The notes: generated by a model not told the origin, from the sequence alone. Shown: positions 45,402 through 55,105, numbered from the stretch's first letter. The stretch is DNA of 64,000 nt from Rhizobium ecuadorense (GCF_001187535.1 NZ_LFIO01001733.1:62001-126000); one strand, 5' to 3'. Numbers and translations: made by a program.

Positions 45402-46307
45402 TTATCCCTGACGCGAGGCCAGCCAATCGTGAAAAGCTGCGACCTCCTGCCGTCGCAGCGCCTTTGGCGCTGCGACGATGTAATACGCGCACTTCACAGG
45501 CCAGCGAACATCCGGCAACAGATGGACCAGCCGGCCGCTGTCGAGTTCCTGCGCCACGAGCGCCTTGCGCACGAGGGCGACGCCCCTCGCCGCGACGGCA
45601 GCCTGGATCACTGCCGCCGTGGAATTGATCTTCAGCCCGCGGTCTGTCGGAACCTGGTTTGCGCCGGATCTGGCCAGCCATTCCGCCCATGCCGGGAAGT
45701 CGCCACCCGGATGCGGCGTGCCGTCATGGATCAGCGTCTGTTCGACGATCCAGCCGGCGGTCACCTCCCGATCCGCCTGGAGCAACCGATTGTGGCAAAC
45801 CGCGATAATCTCTTCGCTCATGAGGAAGGTCGATTTCACACCCTTCCAGGAACCAAGACCGCAGCGTATGCCGATATCGGCCTCGCCTTGGGCGAGATCG
45901 ACGACCCTGTCCGACACATCAAGCCGGACATCGATCGCCGGGTAGCTCGTCGAGAAGTCGTCCAATCTTGCCAGCAGCCAGTTGGCAACCAGCGCCTGGG
46001 ACGCCGTGACCACCACGACCGACCGGGCTTTCCTGCCGCGAAGCTTCCTCAGCCCGGTTTCGAGAAGATCGAGCCCTTCGGCGATGTCATCCAGCGCGTC
46101 CTTCGCCTCGTCGACAGGCGTCAGCCTTTCGGCGCCGGAACGGCCTCTTCGAAACAGCGGATAGCCGACCCAATCCTCCAGCGACCGGACCAGCTGGCCG
46201 ACGGCAGGAGGCGTGACATCCAGCTCGGCTGCCGCTCCGACGAAGCTGCCATGTCTCGCGGAAGCCTCCAGCGCCTGCAGCGACTTCAATCTGGTCAGGT
46301 CTCTCAT
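45402..46307 (-). CDS. LysR-family regulator (GcvA-like)
   Basis: 301-aa regulator with an N-terminal winged helix (LKSLQALEASARHGSFVGAA, TPPAVGQLVRSLEDWVG, about residues 7-60) of the GcvA type. The start is the ATG at 46307 (MRDLTRLKS); the longer frame from 46367 is not family-like. It is divergent from the SDR-cupin-amine oxidase-MFS run, with 103 bases between, so it probably controls that run. Confidence 0.88.
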   Translation of the reverse strand: MRDLTRLKSLQALEASARHGSFVGAAAELDVTPPAVGQLVRSLEDWVGYPLFRRGRSGAERLTPVDEAKDALDDIAEGLDLLETGLRKLRGRKARSVVVVTASQALVANWLLARLDDFSTSYPAIDVRLDVSDRVVDLAQGEADIGIRCGLGSWKGVKSTFLMSEEIIAVCHNRLLQADREVTAGWIVEQTLIHDGTPHPGGDFPAWAEWLARSGANQVPTDRGLKINSTAAVIQAAVAARGVALVRKALVAQELDSGRLVHLLPDVRWPVKCAYYIVAAPKALRRQEVAAFHDWLASRQG

Positions 46308-46410
46308 CTCACCCACGACAAAGTTTTTCTTTCTTTGCGGTATGGCCGGTTTTCCTCGCCAAAGCAATCTCCTGCGCTACCCTGGAGCAAAGACGAGAGG
46401 TTTGCGAGTG

Positions 46411-47154
46411 ATGTTTCAGGGAAAGACGGCGTTGATCACAGGCGGCTCGAGCGGGATCGGTCTCGCGGCGGCAAGGCAATTGCGCGATGGCGGCGCGCGG
46501 GTGGCGATTACCGGTCGATCGCAGGAAAAGCTCGATCGCGCCGTGGATGATTTGGGCGGCGGTGTCGTGGCGATCCGTGCCGACATGTCCTTACTGGACG
46601 ATCTGAAGCGCATACGAACGGAGCTTCAGGATGCGTTCGGGGCGCTGGACATTCTTTTCGCAAATGCCGGCGTGGCGCTCGGCACGCCGCTCGCGACCGC
46701 GGAGGAAGAGACCTACGACAAGATCATGGATGCGAACGTGAAGGGCGTCTTCTTCACGGTGCAGGCTGTCCTGCCGCTGATGCGCGAGGGCGGTTCGATC
46801 ATTCTCAACACCTCCTGGCTGAACCAGGTCGGCACGCCTGGACGGGCGGTCCTTTCCGCTTCCAAGGCGGCCGTTCGCTCCTTCGCGCGGACGATGTCGG
46901 CCGAACTGATCGACCGGAAGATCCGGGTGAACGCCGTCAGCCCCGGCTCGATCGAGACACCCATTCACCGCGGAAAGAACCAGACCGAGGAAGAGTTCCG
47001 CGCCTATGCCGAGCGGGTCGGCGCACAGGTGCCGATAGGGCGCTTGGGCAGGCCGGAGGAGATCGCCGCCGCTGTCTGCTTCCTTGCCAGCGATACGTCG
47101 AGCTATATGCTCGGTGCGGAGATCGTCGTCGATGGCGGCAGATCGGAACTTTGA
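46411..47154 (+). CDS. SDR-family oxidoreductase
   Basis: 247-aa NAD(P)-dependent short-chain dehydrogenase. TGGSSGIG near residues 10-17, NAG motif (LFANAGVA) near 83-90, catalytic Ser/Tyr/Lys region: here the usual YxxxK reads S-A-S-K-A-A (VLSASKAAVRS), with Ser where Tyr is normal. The Ser in TSWLN is present. This reading should be checked, as a Tyr is usual in active SDRs. The start could also be GTG 46408. It leads a run with cupin, amine oxidase and MFS genes. Confidence 0.8.
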   Translation: MFQGKTALITGGSSGIGLAAARQLRDGGARVAITGRSQEKLDRAVDDLGGGVVAIRADMSLLDDLKRIRTELQDAFGALDILFANAGVALGTPLATAEEETYDKIMDANVKGVFFTVQAVLPLMREGGSIILNTSWLNQVGTPGRAVLSASKAAVRSFARTMSAELIDRKIRVNAVSPGSIETPIHRGKNQTEEEFRAYAERVGAQVPIGRLGRPEEIAAAVCFLASDTSSYMLGAEIVVDGGRSEL

Positions 47155-47156
47155 CC

Positions 47157-47861
47157 ATGTTGCTCAACGACGACCTCTCCCAGCGCGCCCTCGTCCATGC
47201 CGGGCGGCTCGAATGGATGCCGAGCCCCACGAAAGGCGTGGATCGGCGTATGCTGTTTCGCATCGGCGGTGAAAAAGCCCGCGCCACCTCGATCGTGCGC
47301 TATGCGGCGGGCAGCCGGTTCCCGCATCACGAACATCCGGGCGGCGAAGAGTTCTTCGTTCTGGACGGCGTCTTTCAGGATGAGAGCGGCGATTTCCCCA
47401 CCGGCAGCTACGTTCGAAATCCTCCCGGAACGGGGCATGCACCCGGAAGTGCGGACGGATGCGTGATCCTCGTCAAGCTCTGGCAATTCAAGCAAGGCGA
47501 CCGGGAACGGATCGTCCGCCTGCCCGGCGAGGGCGGGAGCGGCGGCCTCGGCGACGCAGCCACGTCGGCAACGACCCTCTTCGATGGAGCGGACGAGCGT
47601 GTGATGCTCGAGGACTGGCAGGCGCATGCCGACATCGAATTCGCCAACCCGCGAGGACTTGAACTCCTGGTGATCGACGGCTGCCTGACCCAGGCGGGCG
47701 ACACACTTGAACGCTGGAGCTGGTTGCGCCTTCCCGCGGGACAAGCATTCCGCGCACGGGTGGGAGATCGTGGCGCAAAGGTCTGGTACAAGTCGGCCCC
47801 TCTCCTTCACGACGAAGTCTGCAGCTTCGACCAGGCAGACGATGGAGGACAGGCGAGATGA
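47157..47861 (+). CDS. ChrR-like double-cupin protein
   Basis: 234-aa protein with two cupin barrels. The first has FPHHEHPGGEEFFVLDGVF, near 56-75, the zinc-ligand pattern of the ChrR cupin/anti-sigma domain. The second lies near 160-220 (WSWLRLPAGQAFRARVGDRG). The N-terminal anti-sigma ASD helix is not evident and no sigma factor is nearby, so it may be a metal-dependent enzyme or sensor. It starts 2 bases after the SDR stop and overlaps the amine-oxidase start. Confidence 0.78.
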   Translation: MLLNDDLSQRALVHAGRLEWMPSPTKGVDRRMLFRIGGEKARATSIVRYAAGSRFPHHEHPGGEEFFVLDGVFQDESGDFPTGSYVRNPPGTGHAPGSADGCVILVKLWQFKQGDRERIVRLPGEGGSGGLGDAATSATTLFDGADERVMLEDWQAHADIEFANPRGLELLVIDGCLTQAGDTLERWSWLRLPAGQAFRARVGDRGAKVWYKSAPLLHDEVCSFDQADDGGQAR

Positions 47862-48961
47862 AAGCATGCAGAGTAGCCGTCGTCGGTGCCGGCCTTGCCG
47901 GTCTTTATGCGGCACGCGCGCTCCACGCTTCGGGTGTCGATGTGATCGTTCTCGAAGCGCGGGATCGGCTGGGCGGCCGCATTCTGACGGCAGATGAAAC
48001 CGGCTTGCCGGCGGAAGACGGCTTCGACCTCGGCCCGTCCTGGTATTGGCCGCAGATGCAGCCGCCGATGGAGACGCTGATCGGCGAACTGGGCCTCCAT
48101 TGCTTCGCGCAGAACAGCGAGGGCGATGTGATCATCGAAAGGATGTCCCGGGAGAGGCCGCAGCGCTATCAGCCCACGATGGTGGAGCAGCAGTCGATGC
48201 GGCTTTCCGGCGGCACGGCATCGGCCGTGCGCGCATTGGCGTGCGACATACCCGCCGGCCGGGTCCTCCGCGATACGGCGGTGACGGCGATGGCCCTGTC
48301 CGACACGGGGATCGAGCTGACGGTTAAAAGCGGCCAGGGAAATTTCGAGATCTTCCAGGCGGAGCAGGTTGTGGCCGCCCTCCCGCCCCGGCTGCTGGAA
48401 GCGACCGTAAGCTTCAGTCCGGAACAGGATCCCGGCACCGTTGCCCGGTGGCGCGATACCGCCACGTGGATGGCTCCGCACGCCAAGTTCTTCGCCGTCT
48501 ACGACGAAGCCTTCTGGCGAACGGCCGGGTTATCAGGCACCGCGCAGAGCATGGTGGGACCGCTGGTGGAAATCCATGACGCGACGACCGCCTCGGGCAA
48601 GGCCGCCCTTTTCGGCTTCCCAGGTGTCGGCGCCGATCAGCGCGCAGCACTCGGCGAAGAGATGTTGAAACAAGCCTGCCTGGCACAGCTCTCCAAATTG
48701 TTCGGTCCCGCCGCTCTCAAGCCTCGGGCTGTTCTGTTGAAGGACTGGGCAGCCGATCCGCTGACAGCCACCGCCGCCGATCGTATCGGTGGCGGCCATC
48801 CGCTGCCGGGGAATTCGCAATGGGTGTCTGGCTTGTGGAAGGACCGCCTCATCCTGGCCGGCAGCGAGACAAGCCCTTCCGAACCTGGTTATCTCGCCGG
48901 GGCAGTCGTCGCTGCCGGTCGCGCGGTCGCCGACATCCTGTCGAAGATGGATTCCAGATGA
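47858..48961 (+). CDS. FAD-dependent amine oxidase-like protein
   Basis: 367-aa flavoprotein with an N-terminal dinucleotide fold (VVGAGLAGLYAARALHASG, near 8-26), a second family segment LGGRI, and the C-terminal FAD-binding segment LAGSETSPSEPGYLAGAV. It matches monoamine-oxidase/FAD oxidoreductases, which oxidise amines, but it is shorter than MAO (about 450-520). Overlaps the cupin stop and the MFS start by four bases each, so the genes are coupled. Confidence 0.82.
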   Translation: MKACRVAVVGAGLAGLYAARALHASGVDVIVLEARDRLGGRILTADETGLPAEDGFDLGPSWYWPQMQPPMETLIGELGLHCFAQNSEGDVIIERMSRERPQRYQPTMVEQQSMRLSGGTASAVRALACDIPAGRVLRDTAVTAMALSDTGIELTVKSGQGNFEIFQAEQVVAALPPRLLEATVSFSPEQDPGTVARWRDTATWMAPHAKFFAVYDEAFWRTAGLSGTAQSMVGPLVEIHDATTASGKAALFGFPGVGADQRAALGEEMLKQACLAQLSKLFGPAALKPRAVLLKDWAADPLTATAADRIGGGHPLPGNSQWVSGLWKDRLILAGSETSPSEPGYLAGAVVAAGRAVADILSKMDSR

Positions 48962-50165
48962 ACGTCATGCATCAAACCTCGGCCGACCCGGCAGCCGCAA
49001 AGCGCAACTCCTGGGTGCTCACCGTTGCGCAGGCCTTCGGTGGCGCCAACGCTCCGATCATCATCTCGCTCGGCGGTCTGGTCGGACAGCATCTGTCGAC
49101 CGATCCCGATCTGGTCACGCTTCCTGTCAGCCTTCTCAGCCTTGGGCTGGCACTCGGGACCCTGCCTGCCGCCTGGGTGATGCGTCGGTTCGGACGCAAG
49201 CCCGGATATCTGCTGGGCTCGGTGATCGGCATGGTTTCCGGCCTGATCGCTGCGCTGGGGATCGTGCTCTCCAGCTTTCCGGTCTTCTGTCTCGGCACCT
49301 GCCTCGCAGGCTTCTATTCCTCTTACGTCCAGAGCTATCGGTTCGCCGCGACCGACAACGCCACCGCGGCGCAGAGCCATAAGGCGATCGCCCGTGTCAT
49401 GGTTGGCGGCCTGATCGCCGCAATCATCGGGCCGCAACTCGTCATCTGGACGCGCGACGCGCTGCCGGGGACTCCCTTCGCCGGGAGCTTCCTCAGCCAG
49501 GCGTTTCTCGCTGCCCTGGCGTTTCCGGTGCTGCTCATGCTTCGCACATCGACGCCGCCGACGGCTGATGCATCGGCAAGCACCCCGGAGCGGCCCCTTG
49601 CCCAGATACTGACATCGCCGCGCTATCTCCTCGCCATCGCAACCGGCGTTGTGTCCTACGGGCTGATGACCTTCGTGATGACCGCGTCGCCGATCGCGAT
49701 GGTCGGGCATGGTCATTCGATCGACCAGGCGGCATTGGGCATCCAATGGCATATCCTCGCCATGTATGCCCCGAGCTTCGTCACCGGCCGGCTGATGGTG
49801 CGCTTCGGCAAGGAGCGGGTCGCGGCCGTCGGTCTCCTCCTCATCGGCAGTTCGGCGGCCGTCGCGCTCGCCGGCTTCGATATTTCCCATTTCTGGCTTT
49901 CGCTGGTTCTGCTCGGGATCGGCTGGAACTTCGGCTTCATCGGTGCGACCGCCATGGTGGCCGACTGCCATACGCCGGCGGAACGCAGCAAGTGCAGGGT
50001 GCAAACGACTTCGTGGTCTTTGGTACGGTCGCCTGCGCCTCCTTCTCCGCCGGATCGCTTCTCCACAGCTCCGGCTGGGAGACAATCAACTGGATCGTGC
50101 TTCCGGCGGTCGCCCTGGTGCTGGTGCCGCTGGTCTGGCGGGCGGCGCGGCCCATCGCGATATAG
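48958..50165 (+). pseudogene. MFS transporter, frameshifted near its C-terminus
   Basis: The frame starts at ATG 48958 (MNVMHQTSADPAAAKRNSW) and reads as a 12-helix MFS transporter (VMRRFGRKPGYLLGS motif A) to about 49995. There the natural continuation (RSKVQGANDFVVFGTVACAS) is in the +2 frame and ends at 50165 (ARPIAI); a missing base in gcagcaagtgcagg explains this. Unshifted reading runs on to 50187 with non-membrane sequence. About the last two helices are lost or altered. Either a real defect or a sequencing error; overlap with the amine oxidase is ATGA. Confidence 0.75.
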
Positions 50166-50205
50166 GCGGACGCTCTTCAAAACATAGATCGTCGAGGTGA
50201 CACAC

Positions 50206-50865
50206 ATGGTTTTCTGGATAGCGGCTACGGTTGGATTGGCGATCGCCTATCTCTTCGGTTCCATACCCACGGGCTATCTGGCGGGCAAATTGCTCAAGGG
50301 CATAGATATCCGGGAGCATGGCTCCAAATCCACCGGAGCAACGAACGTATTGCGAACGCTCGGCAAATGGCCGGCGTCGATGGTGTTTCTGGTCGATGTG
50401 CAGAAAGGCGTGGGAGCAATCGTCTTTGCCCGCTGGTTTTACCCCTGGCTCTCGCCAGTCTCGTCAGGCACGGCGCCGATGGCGGCGGATCTGCAAAGCT
50501 CGGCGTCCTGGGCTGTCTGCCTGGCGGGACTTGCCGTGTTGTTAGGGCATAGCCGGTCGGTCTGGCTCAATTTTGCCGGAGGCAAGTCGGTTGCGACAGG
50601 GCTCGGCGTGTTGCTGGCGATGTCATGGCCCGTGGGTTTGGGGGCGGCAACGGTTTTCGCCGTTGCGCTGGCTATCTCCCGGATTGTTTCCCTGAGTTCC
50701 ATGCTGGCGGCGTTGGCGGCCATGGCCCTGGTCTTTTGTCTGGAGCAACCGCTTCCCTACCGATTGCTGGTGATCGCAGGCGGCGTTTACGTGATTGTGC
50801 GCCACCGCGCCAATGTTCGGCGGCTGCTGGCCGGGACAGAGCCGCGTCTGGGCAATACCGCCTAA
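50206..50865 (+). CDS. plsY: Glycerol-3-phosphate acyltransferase PlsY
   Basis: 219-aa inner-membrane acyltransferase with about five helices. Family motifs are present: FGSIPTGYLAGKLLKGIDIR near 14-33, EHGSKSTGATNVLR near 34-47, and FAGGKSVATGLGV near 121-133. It uses acyl phosphate to make lysophosphatidate. The ATG 50206 follows a gaggtg site; a GTG at 50197 is in frame. It is not in the usual rhizobial plsY context, so it could be a second copy. Confidence 0.88.
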   Translation: MVFWIAATVGLAIAYLFGSIPTGYLAGKLLKGIDIREHGSKSTGATNVLRTLGKWPASMVFLVDVQKGVGAIVFARWFYPWLSPVSSGTAPMAADLQSSASWAVCLAGLAVLLGHSRSVWLNFAGGKSVATGLGVLLAMSWPVGLGAATVFAVALAISRIVSLSSMLAALAAMALVFCLEQPLPYRLLVIAGGVYVIVRHRANVRRLLAGTEPRLGNTA

Positions 50866-50913
50866 ATCGAAAGCACAACGAAATCGTGAACGGCTCGCAA
50901 CAAGAAGCTGGAT

Positions 50914-51843
50914 TCATGCCTGCCGGACGATGGCGCCGATCGCATTGACGAGAAGCCGCGCGGCGGTGAGCGCCGACAGGCCATCAATGTCGGCGGGAGG
51001 ATAGAGTTCGACAAGGTCGAATCCCGCAATCCTCGCCCGCTTGCCGAGGCCGGCGATCAGGTCGATCACCTCAGTGTAGGTGAGGCCACCAGGGGTACGC
51101 GCCGCCACACCCGGCATGATGCCGGGATCGATGCTGTCGCAATCAAGGGTGACGACGACCTGCGCTCCTTCCGGAATATGCTGGAGGGCGGCGCCGACGC
51201 CTTGGCCATGAACCTCGCGAGCGGTGACGAAACGGCTGCCATAGCGCTGCGCCGCTTCGATCTCGGTGGTGCGGGCGCTGCCGACGCTGCGCAGGCCGAC
51301 TTGCACCATGCCGGCGACATGCGGCATCTCGCTCGCCCGGCGCATCGGGCTTGAATAGCCGTGGTGTTCGCCATGGACCTCGTCGCGCCAGTCGATATGG
51401 GCGTCGATCTGCAGCACCCAGACCGGCCCTTGCGCCGCAAAGCCGGCCAGGAAGGGAATGGTCACGGAACAATCGCCGCCGAGCAGGATCGGTATGGCCG
51501 GCAATGCCAGGATCTCAAGCGTCTTCGCCTCGATCCGGGCCCGGTTGCCGATATTGTCGTGCATGGTGGTCTCGACGTCGCCGGCATCGATGCATGAGAT
51601 CGCTTTGCCGCCGAACAGCGGCCCGCCGAGATCAAAATCCCAGTGCTCGACGAGCGGGGCATCGTCCTGGCTTGCAGCACGGATGGCGCCGGCGGCCAAG
51701 GCATGACCGCTGCTGTCCTTGCCGGGATAGTTGCTGCCATGGGCGGCAGCGAAAATCACCGCGCGGGGCAAACGCCCATCGGCGAGGCGATTGGGAAGGC
51801 CGAGAAACGAAGACGAGGCGGTCATTTCCTGAAGTTCCTGCAT
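50914..51843 (-). CDS. Arginase/agmatinase-family protein with Cys in place of a metal-binding His
   Basis: 309-aa ureohydrolase-fold protein. Of the six Mn ligands, DAHID (147-151) and DCDSIDP (234-240) are intact, but the motif GGDHS reads GGDCS, so the first His is Cys125. The substrate loop HGSNYPG near 35-41 is unusual. Activity may persist with altered metal use, or be lost. It could start at MTASSS, 51825. It is not adjacent to the other ureohydrolase at 36986. Confidence 0.8.
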   Translation of the reverse strand: MQELQEMTASSSFLGLPNRLADGRLPRAVIFAAAHGSNYPGKDSSGHALAAGAIRAASQDDAPLVEHWDFDLGGPLFGGKAISCIDAGDVETTMHDNIGNRARIEAKTLEILALPAIPILLGGDCSVTIPFLAGFAAQGPVWVLQIDAHIDWRDEVHGEHHGYSSPMRRASEMPHVAGMVQVGLRSVGSARTTEIEAAQRYGSRFVTAREVHGQGVGAALQHIPEGAQVVVTLDCDSIDPGIMPGVAARTPGGLTYTEVIDLIAGLGKRARIAGFDLVELYPPADIDGLSALTAARLLVNAIGAIVRQA

Positions 51844-51984
51844 TCGATCCCGACCTGTTTAGTCCCTTTGGAAATTTTTGAGAACTTTTTGGGAGGGCTT
51901 AATTACGGCGCTCGCCATATCCCGCGGAATTCATCCTCTTGAGCCGAAGGGTTCTAGGGTCCCGAAAACATGCGGCCTGACGCG

Positions 51985-52228
51985 GACATCGGCTGGGCTA
52001 TCTCGACGGGCGGATTCTCGAACAGCTCTCTGCACCCATCCCGATTTCCAAGGGCGAGGCCTGGGTACCCTGCTCTTCCGCTTCGTTGCCGGCGAAATCG
52101 CATCCGGCGGCGACACGGCCTATCTGCATGCCCGTGCGGCAAACACGTCCGCCATTTCCCTCTACCGAGCGCTCGGCTTCACGCTGCGCTCGGAGATGAA
52201 TATGTGCCTGGTCAAACGCCGTTCCTGA
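51985..52228 (+). pseudogene. GNAT acetyltransferase remnant
   Basis: The C-terminal half of a GNAT domain is clear: CTHPDFQGRGLGTLLFRFVA (acetyl-CoA Q/R-x-x-G-x-G/A loop), then AANTSAISLYRALGF. Just upstream, LGYLDGRIL, normally some 25-30 residues before it, is in another frame and the bases in between are missing. So about half the gene, including the start, is gone. Confidence 0.7.
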
Positions 52229-52261
52229 GCGATCACACGACGGCGCCGGGGGGCAAAGCGG

Positions 52262-55105
52262 CTATCTTACCGCCGCCGGCAGCACTTCGAACTTCCAGAA
52301 TCTTTCCGGGCTGAAATAAGTCTTGGCAAAGGCGCGGATATCGTCGGCGGTGACCCTTTCGTAGCCGCTGAGATTGTCGCGTATCCGGTCTAAACGGCGC
52401 GAATCCGTCTGAGCGCCGCGCAGATATTCGATCCAGTATTCGTTGCTCTGCCGCTGATGTTTCAGCGTCTCGATGATCGGTCCCCGGGCGCGGGCGAACT
52501 CGTCTGGAGAGACATCCTGCGACCGCAGGTTATTGGCGATCTCGTCGACAAGTGCGTAGAAGCGCGCGATCTTTGCCGGCTCCGTCTCGACGTAGAAAAA
52601 TGCGTAGCCATAGCCGGGGATTTCCGGTGACAGGTTCGCGTCACCCTCCAGGACATAACTTGCGCCTTCCGCAATACGAAACTGGTCGATCAGCCTGTTC
52701 TGGAAAATCTGGGTGGCGATATTGGCGGTGAAGGACCGCGGCAGATCGGAGAGCAAATCGCCGATCGGAGCCCCGAAGGCGGCGGCAGCGTTATCCGCCC
52801 TGCCGCTATGGGTCAGCAAAACGGGTGTCTTGCTCGCCGCGGGAAAACGCACGTCACCCCAATCCTTGCTCAGCGCTGCCTCCGGCCGCGGCGGCAAAGC
52901 GCCAAAGGTTTCAGCTGTTATCCGGATAGCGTCGTCCACCGTGACGTCGCCGACGATGGTGACATCGATCGGGCCGTCGGAAACCACAGGCCTGAACACC
53001 GCCTCGAAATCTTCCGGCTTGGCGGCGGACAATTGGGCGCGATCGGGGAAGGTCCAGCGCGGATCGCCGGAATGCACGAGACCTCCGAAATCACGGCTGA
53101 CAACGCCGCCAGGGGTCGCCTGATACTGATCGAGGCCACTCAAATAGGCCTGCTGCACCCGCTTGAATGCCTCAGGGCGGTAGGCGGGATCGGAGGTGTA
53201 TGCCGTCATCAGCTGCAATTGCGTCGCAAGATCCTCAGTCCGGGTGCGACCGTCGAACTTGAAGGAACCGTCGCCGACCGAGAAGTCGATGCCGACGATG
53301 TTGGCCGTCAGCGCTTTCTGGATATCCTGATAGTCCATGGCCTTCACGCCGGACAGCGCGACGGCCGGAGATGCCCAGATCGGAGCGGGACGGTCCTGCG
53401 GCAGGTCCAGCCGGCCGTGGCCGATATCTTCGCGCACCAGCACTTCGTTGGCGCGCAGCTTGGTGGGTTTGACGGTAAGGCGCACGCCGTTGGAAAAACG
53501 CACCATGGTCAGGCCGAGATCGTCGACGGTGCGGCGTTCGACCACGGCGCCCGGCTCGCCGAAATGGGTGTAGGGCCAGGCGATGTCGGCTGCACTGGAT
53601 GGCGCCGAGACGGCAACGGCCTTTGAAGCATCATAGGCTTGCCGAACCGCGTCGGCTCCCCCCTGCGGTGATTGGGCTGTCTGCAGCACGACCTGCGGAC
53701 CGTTGCCGGAGAAAGCATGCCGCAGCGCCTGATTGACCTCGGCCGCCGTGATGCCCTTCGTGATCGTCTCGAACAGCGAAAGGTCTTCGGCGGGCGACGT
53801 GAAGACCTGATTGTCATCGACGCTGCTGGCCAGCATGGAAGCGATGTCGGTGGTCGTTCGCGTCGCGGCTCCGGCCGCAGCAGCCTGGAGGAACGAGCGA
53901 TATTCGAGGATTTCACGATCGATCTCTGCCTGCGCAACGCCGAACTCCTCGATACGCCGCTGTTCCTGGTCGATGGCCGTGAGCGCCGCCTGCCATTTAT
54001 CCGGCTCGGAATTCGCCACGATCAGGACGATATGTGCGGAATCAAGAAGATCCTGGGAGCCGGCGCCCGCGCTGATGAAAGGGGCATCCGCCTTGCTGGC
54101 AATGGTGCTCACCCGGCGTTTGAGCACCAACAGGCCGAGATCTTCGATAAGCTGCGTGCGGCGCTTGGCAAATGTATCAGGCGCGGCGTCATAAGGACGC
54201 GTCCAGGCGATCTGTACACTGGTCATGCCGCCGGGAACAGCGAGGACGTCGGCGCTTTCGCCTTTCGTCGCCAATGTGCCAGGATCCGGTTTTACAGGCG
54301 TCGGACCTACGGCCGTCCAGTCGCCGAAGTGCTGCCGGACTTGGGCTTCCATGGCAGCCGGGTCGATATCGCCCACCACCATCAACGTTGCCCGATCGGG
54401 CCGGTAATTGGCCCGGTAATAATCACGGACGAGGTCCACAGGCGCATTGCTGATAATGTCGGTTTTGCCGATCGGGACGCGGATGGTCGCGCGGCGGCCG
54501 GCGAGCAAGGAATTCATGATTCCGAGCCCCGCGCGATATTGCGGCGTATCGCGCAGCCGCTCCTCCGACAGGATGACGCCGCGTTCGCGATCGAAAGCTC
54601 CGGCATCAAGGCTCAGTTCGCTTGCCGTCTCCCGCATCAGCATCAGGCCCGTCGAAACCGTGTCGGCATCGACCTCTGGAAGATCGAGTGCGTAGACCGT
54701 CTCATCATAAGAGGTATGGGCGTTGGTATCAGGCCCAAAGGCCAGGCCCTTGCGCTGCAGGATGCGGATCATCTCCCCTTCGGGGACATGCGTCGAACCC
54801 TTGAAGGCCATGTGCTCGAGAAAATGCGCTAGGCCCTGCTGATTGTCGTTTTCCTCGAGTGAGCCGGAGCCGATGCGAAAGCGGATCGCGGCCTGCCCGG
54901 GCGGCGTGGCATTGCGCATGATCGCAAACCGCATGCCGTTGGCAAGTGTGCCGAAATGGACGTTGGAGTCGGCCTGAATGTCGCTTTGCGTCTGTGGCCA
55001 GGACGTGGACAGGGTGCCCGCATAAGCCGACGACGCGAAGCTTGCGACAAGAGCGACCGTCGCGAGAAACCGCCAGGCGGCGGAGCATTCCATTTTGTGA
55101 GACAT
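52262..55105 (-). CDS. M16-family zinc metallopeptidase
   Basis: 947-aa periplasmic peptidase with an N-terminal signal (AWRFLATVALVASFASSAYA, about residues 10-29). The zinc motif is HxxEH as HFLEH at 94-98, with the distal Glu about 75 residues later. Two M16 tandem domains plus two inactive lobes give pitrilysin length. Substrate unknown. The start at 55105 (MSHKMECSAAW) is chosen since the upstream frame is not a signal; ATG 55093 is an alternative. Divergent from the LacI gene. Confidence 0.88.
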   Translation of the reverse strand: MSHKMECSAAWRFLATVALVASFASSAYAGTLSTSWPQTQSDIQADSNVHFGTLANGMRFAIMRNATPPGQAAIRFRIGSGSLEENDNQQGLAHFLEHMAFKGSTHVPEGEMIRILQRKGLAFGPDTNAHTSYDETVYALDLPEVDADTVSTGLMLMRETASELSLDAGAFDRERGVILSEERLRDTPQYRAGLGIMNSLLAGRRATIRVPIGKTDIISNAPVDLVRDYYRANYRPDRATLMVVGDIDPAAMEAQVRQHFGDWTAVGPTPVKPDPGTLATKGESADVLAVPGGMTSVQIAWTRPYDAAPDTFAKRRTQLIEDLGLLVLKRRVSTIASKADAPFISAGAGSQDLLDSAHIVLIVANSEPDKWQAALTAIDQEQRRIEEFGVAQAEIDREILEYRSFLQAAAAGAATRTTTDIASMLASSVDDNQVFTSPAEDLSLFETITKGITAAEVNQALRHAFSGNGPQVVLQTAQSPQGGADAVRQAYDASKAVAVSAPSSAADIAWPYTHFGEPGAVVERRTVDDLGLTMVRFSNGVRLTVKPTKLRANEVLVREDIGHGRLDLPQDRPAPIWASPAVALSGVKAMDYQDIQKALTANIVGIDFSVGDGSFKFDGRTRTEDLATQLQLMTAYTSDPAYRPEAFKRVQQAYLSGLDQYQATPGGVVSRDFGGLVHSGDPRWTFPDRAQLSAAKPEDFEAVFRPVVSDGPIDVTIVGDVTVDDAIRITAETFGALPPRPEAALSKDWGDVRFPAASKTPVLLTHSGRADNAAAAFGAPIGDLLSDLPRSFTANIATQIFQNRLIDQFRIAEGASYVLEGDANLSPEIPGYGYAFFYVETEPAKIARFYALVDEIANNLRSQDVSPDEFARARGPIIETLKHQRQSNEYWIEYLRGAQTDSRRLDRIRDNLSGYERVTADDIRAFAKTYFSPERFWKFEVLPAAVR

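Noticed and set aside
48889..50085. 398-codon minus-strand frame
   Set aside because: Antisense to the MFS gene and rich in Arg/His, a typical shadow.
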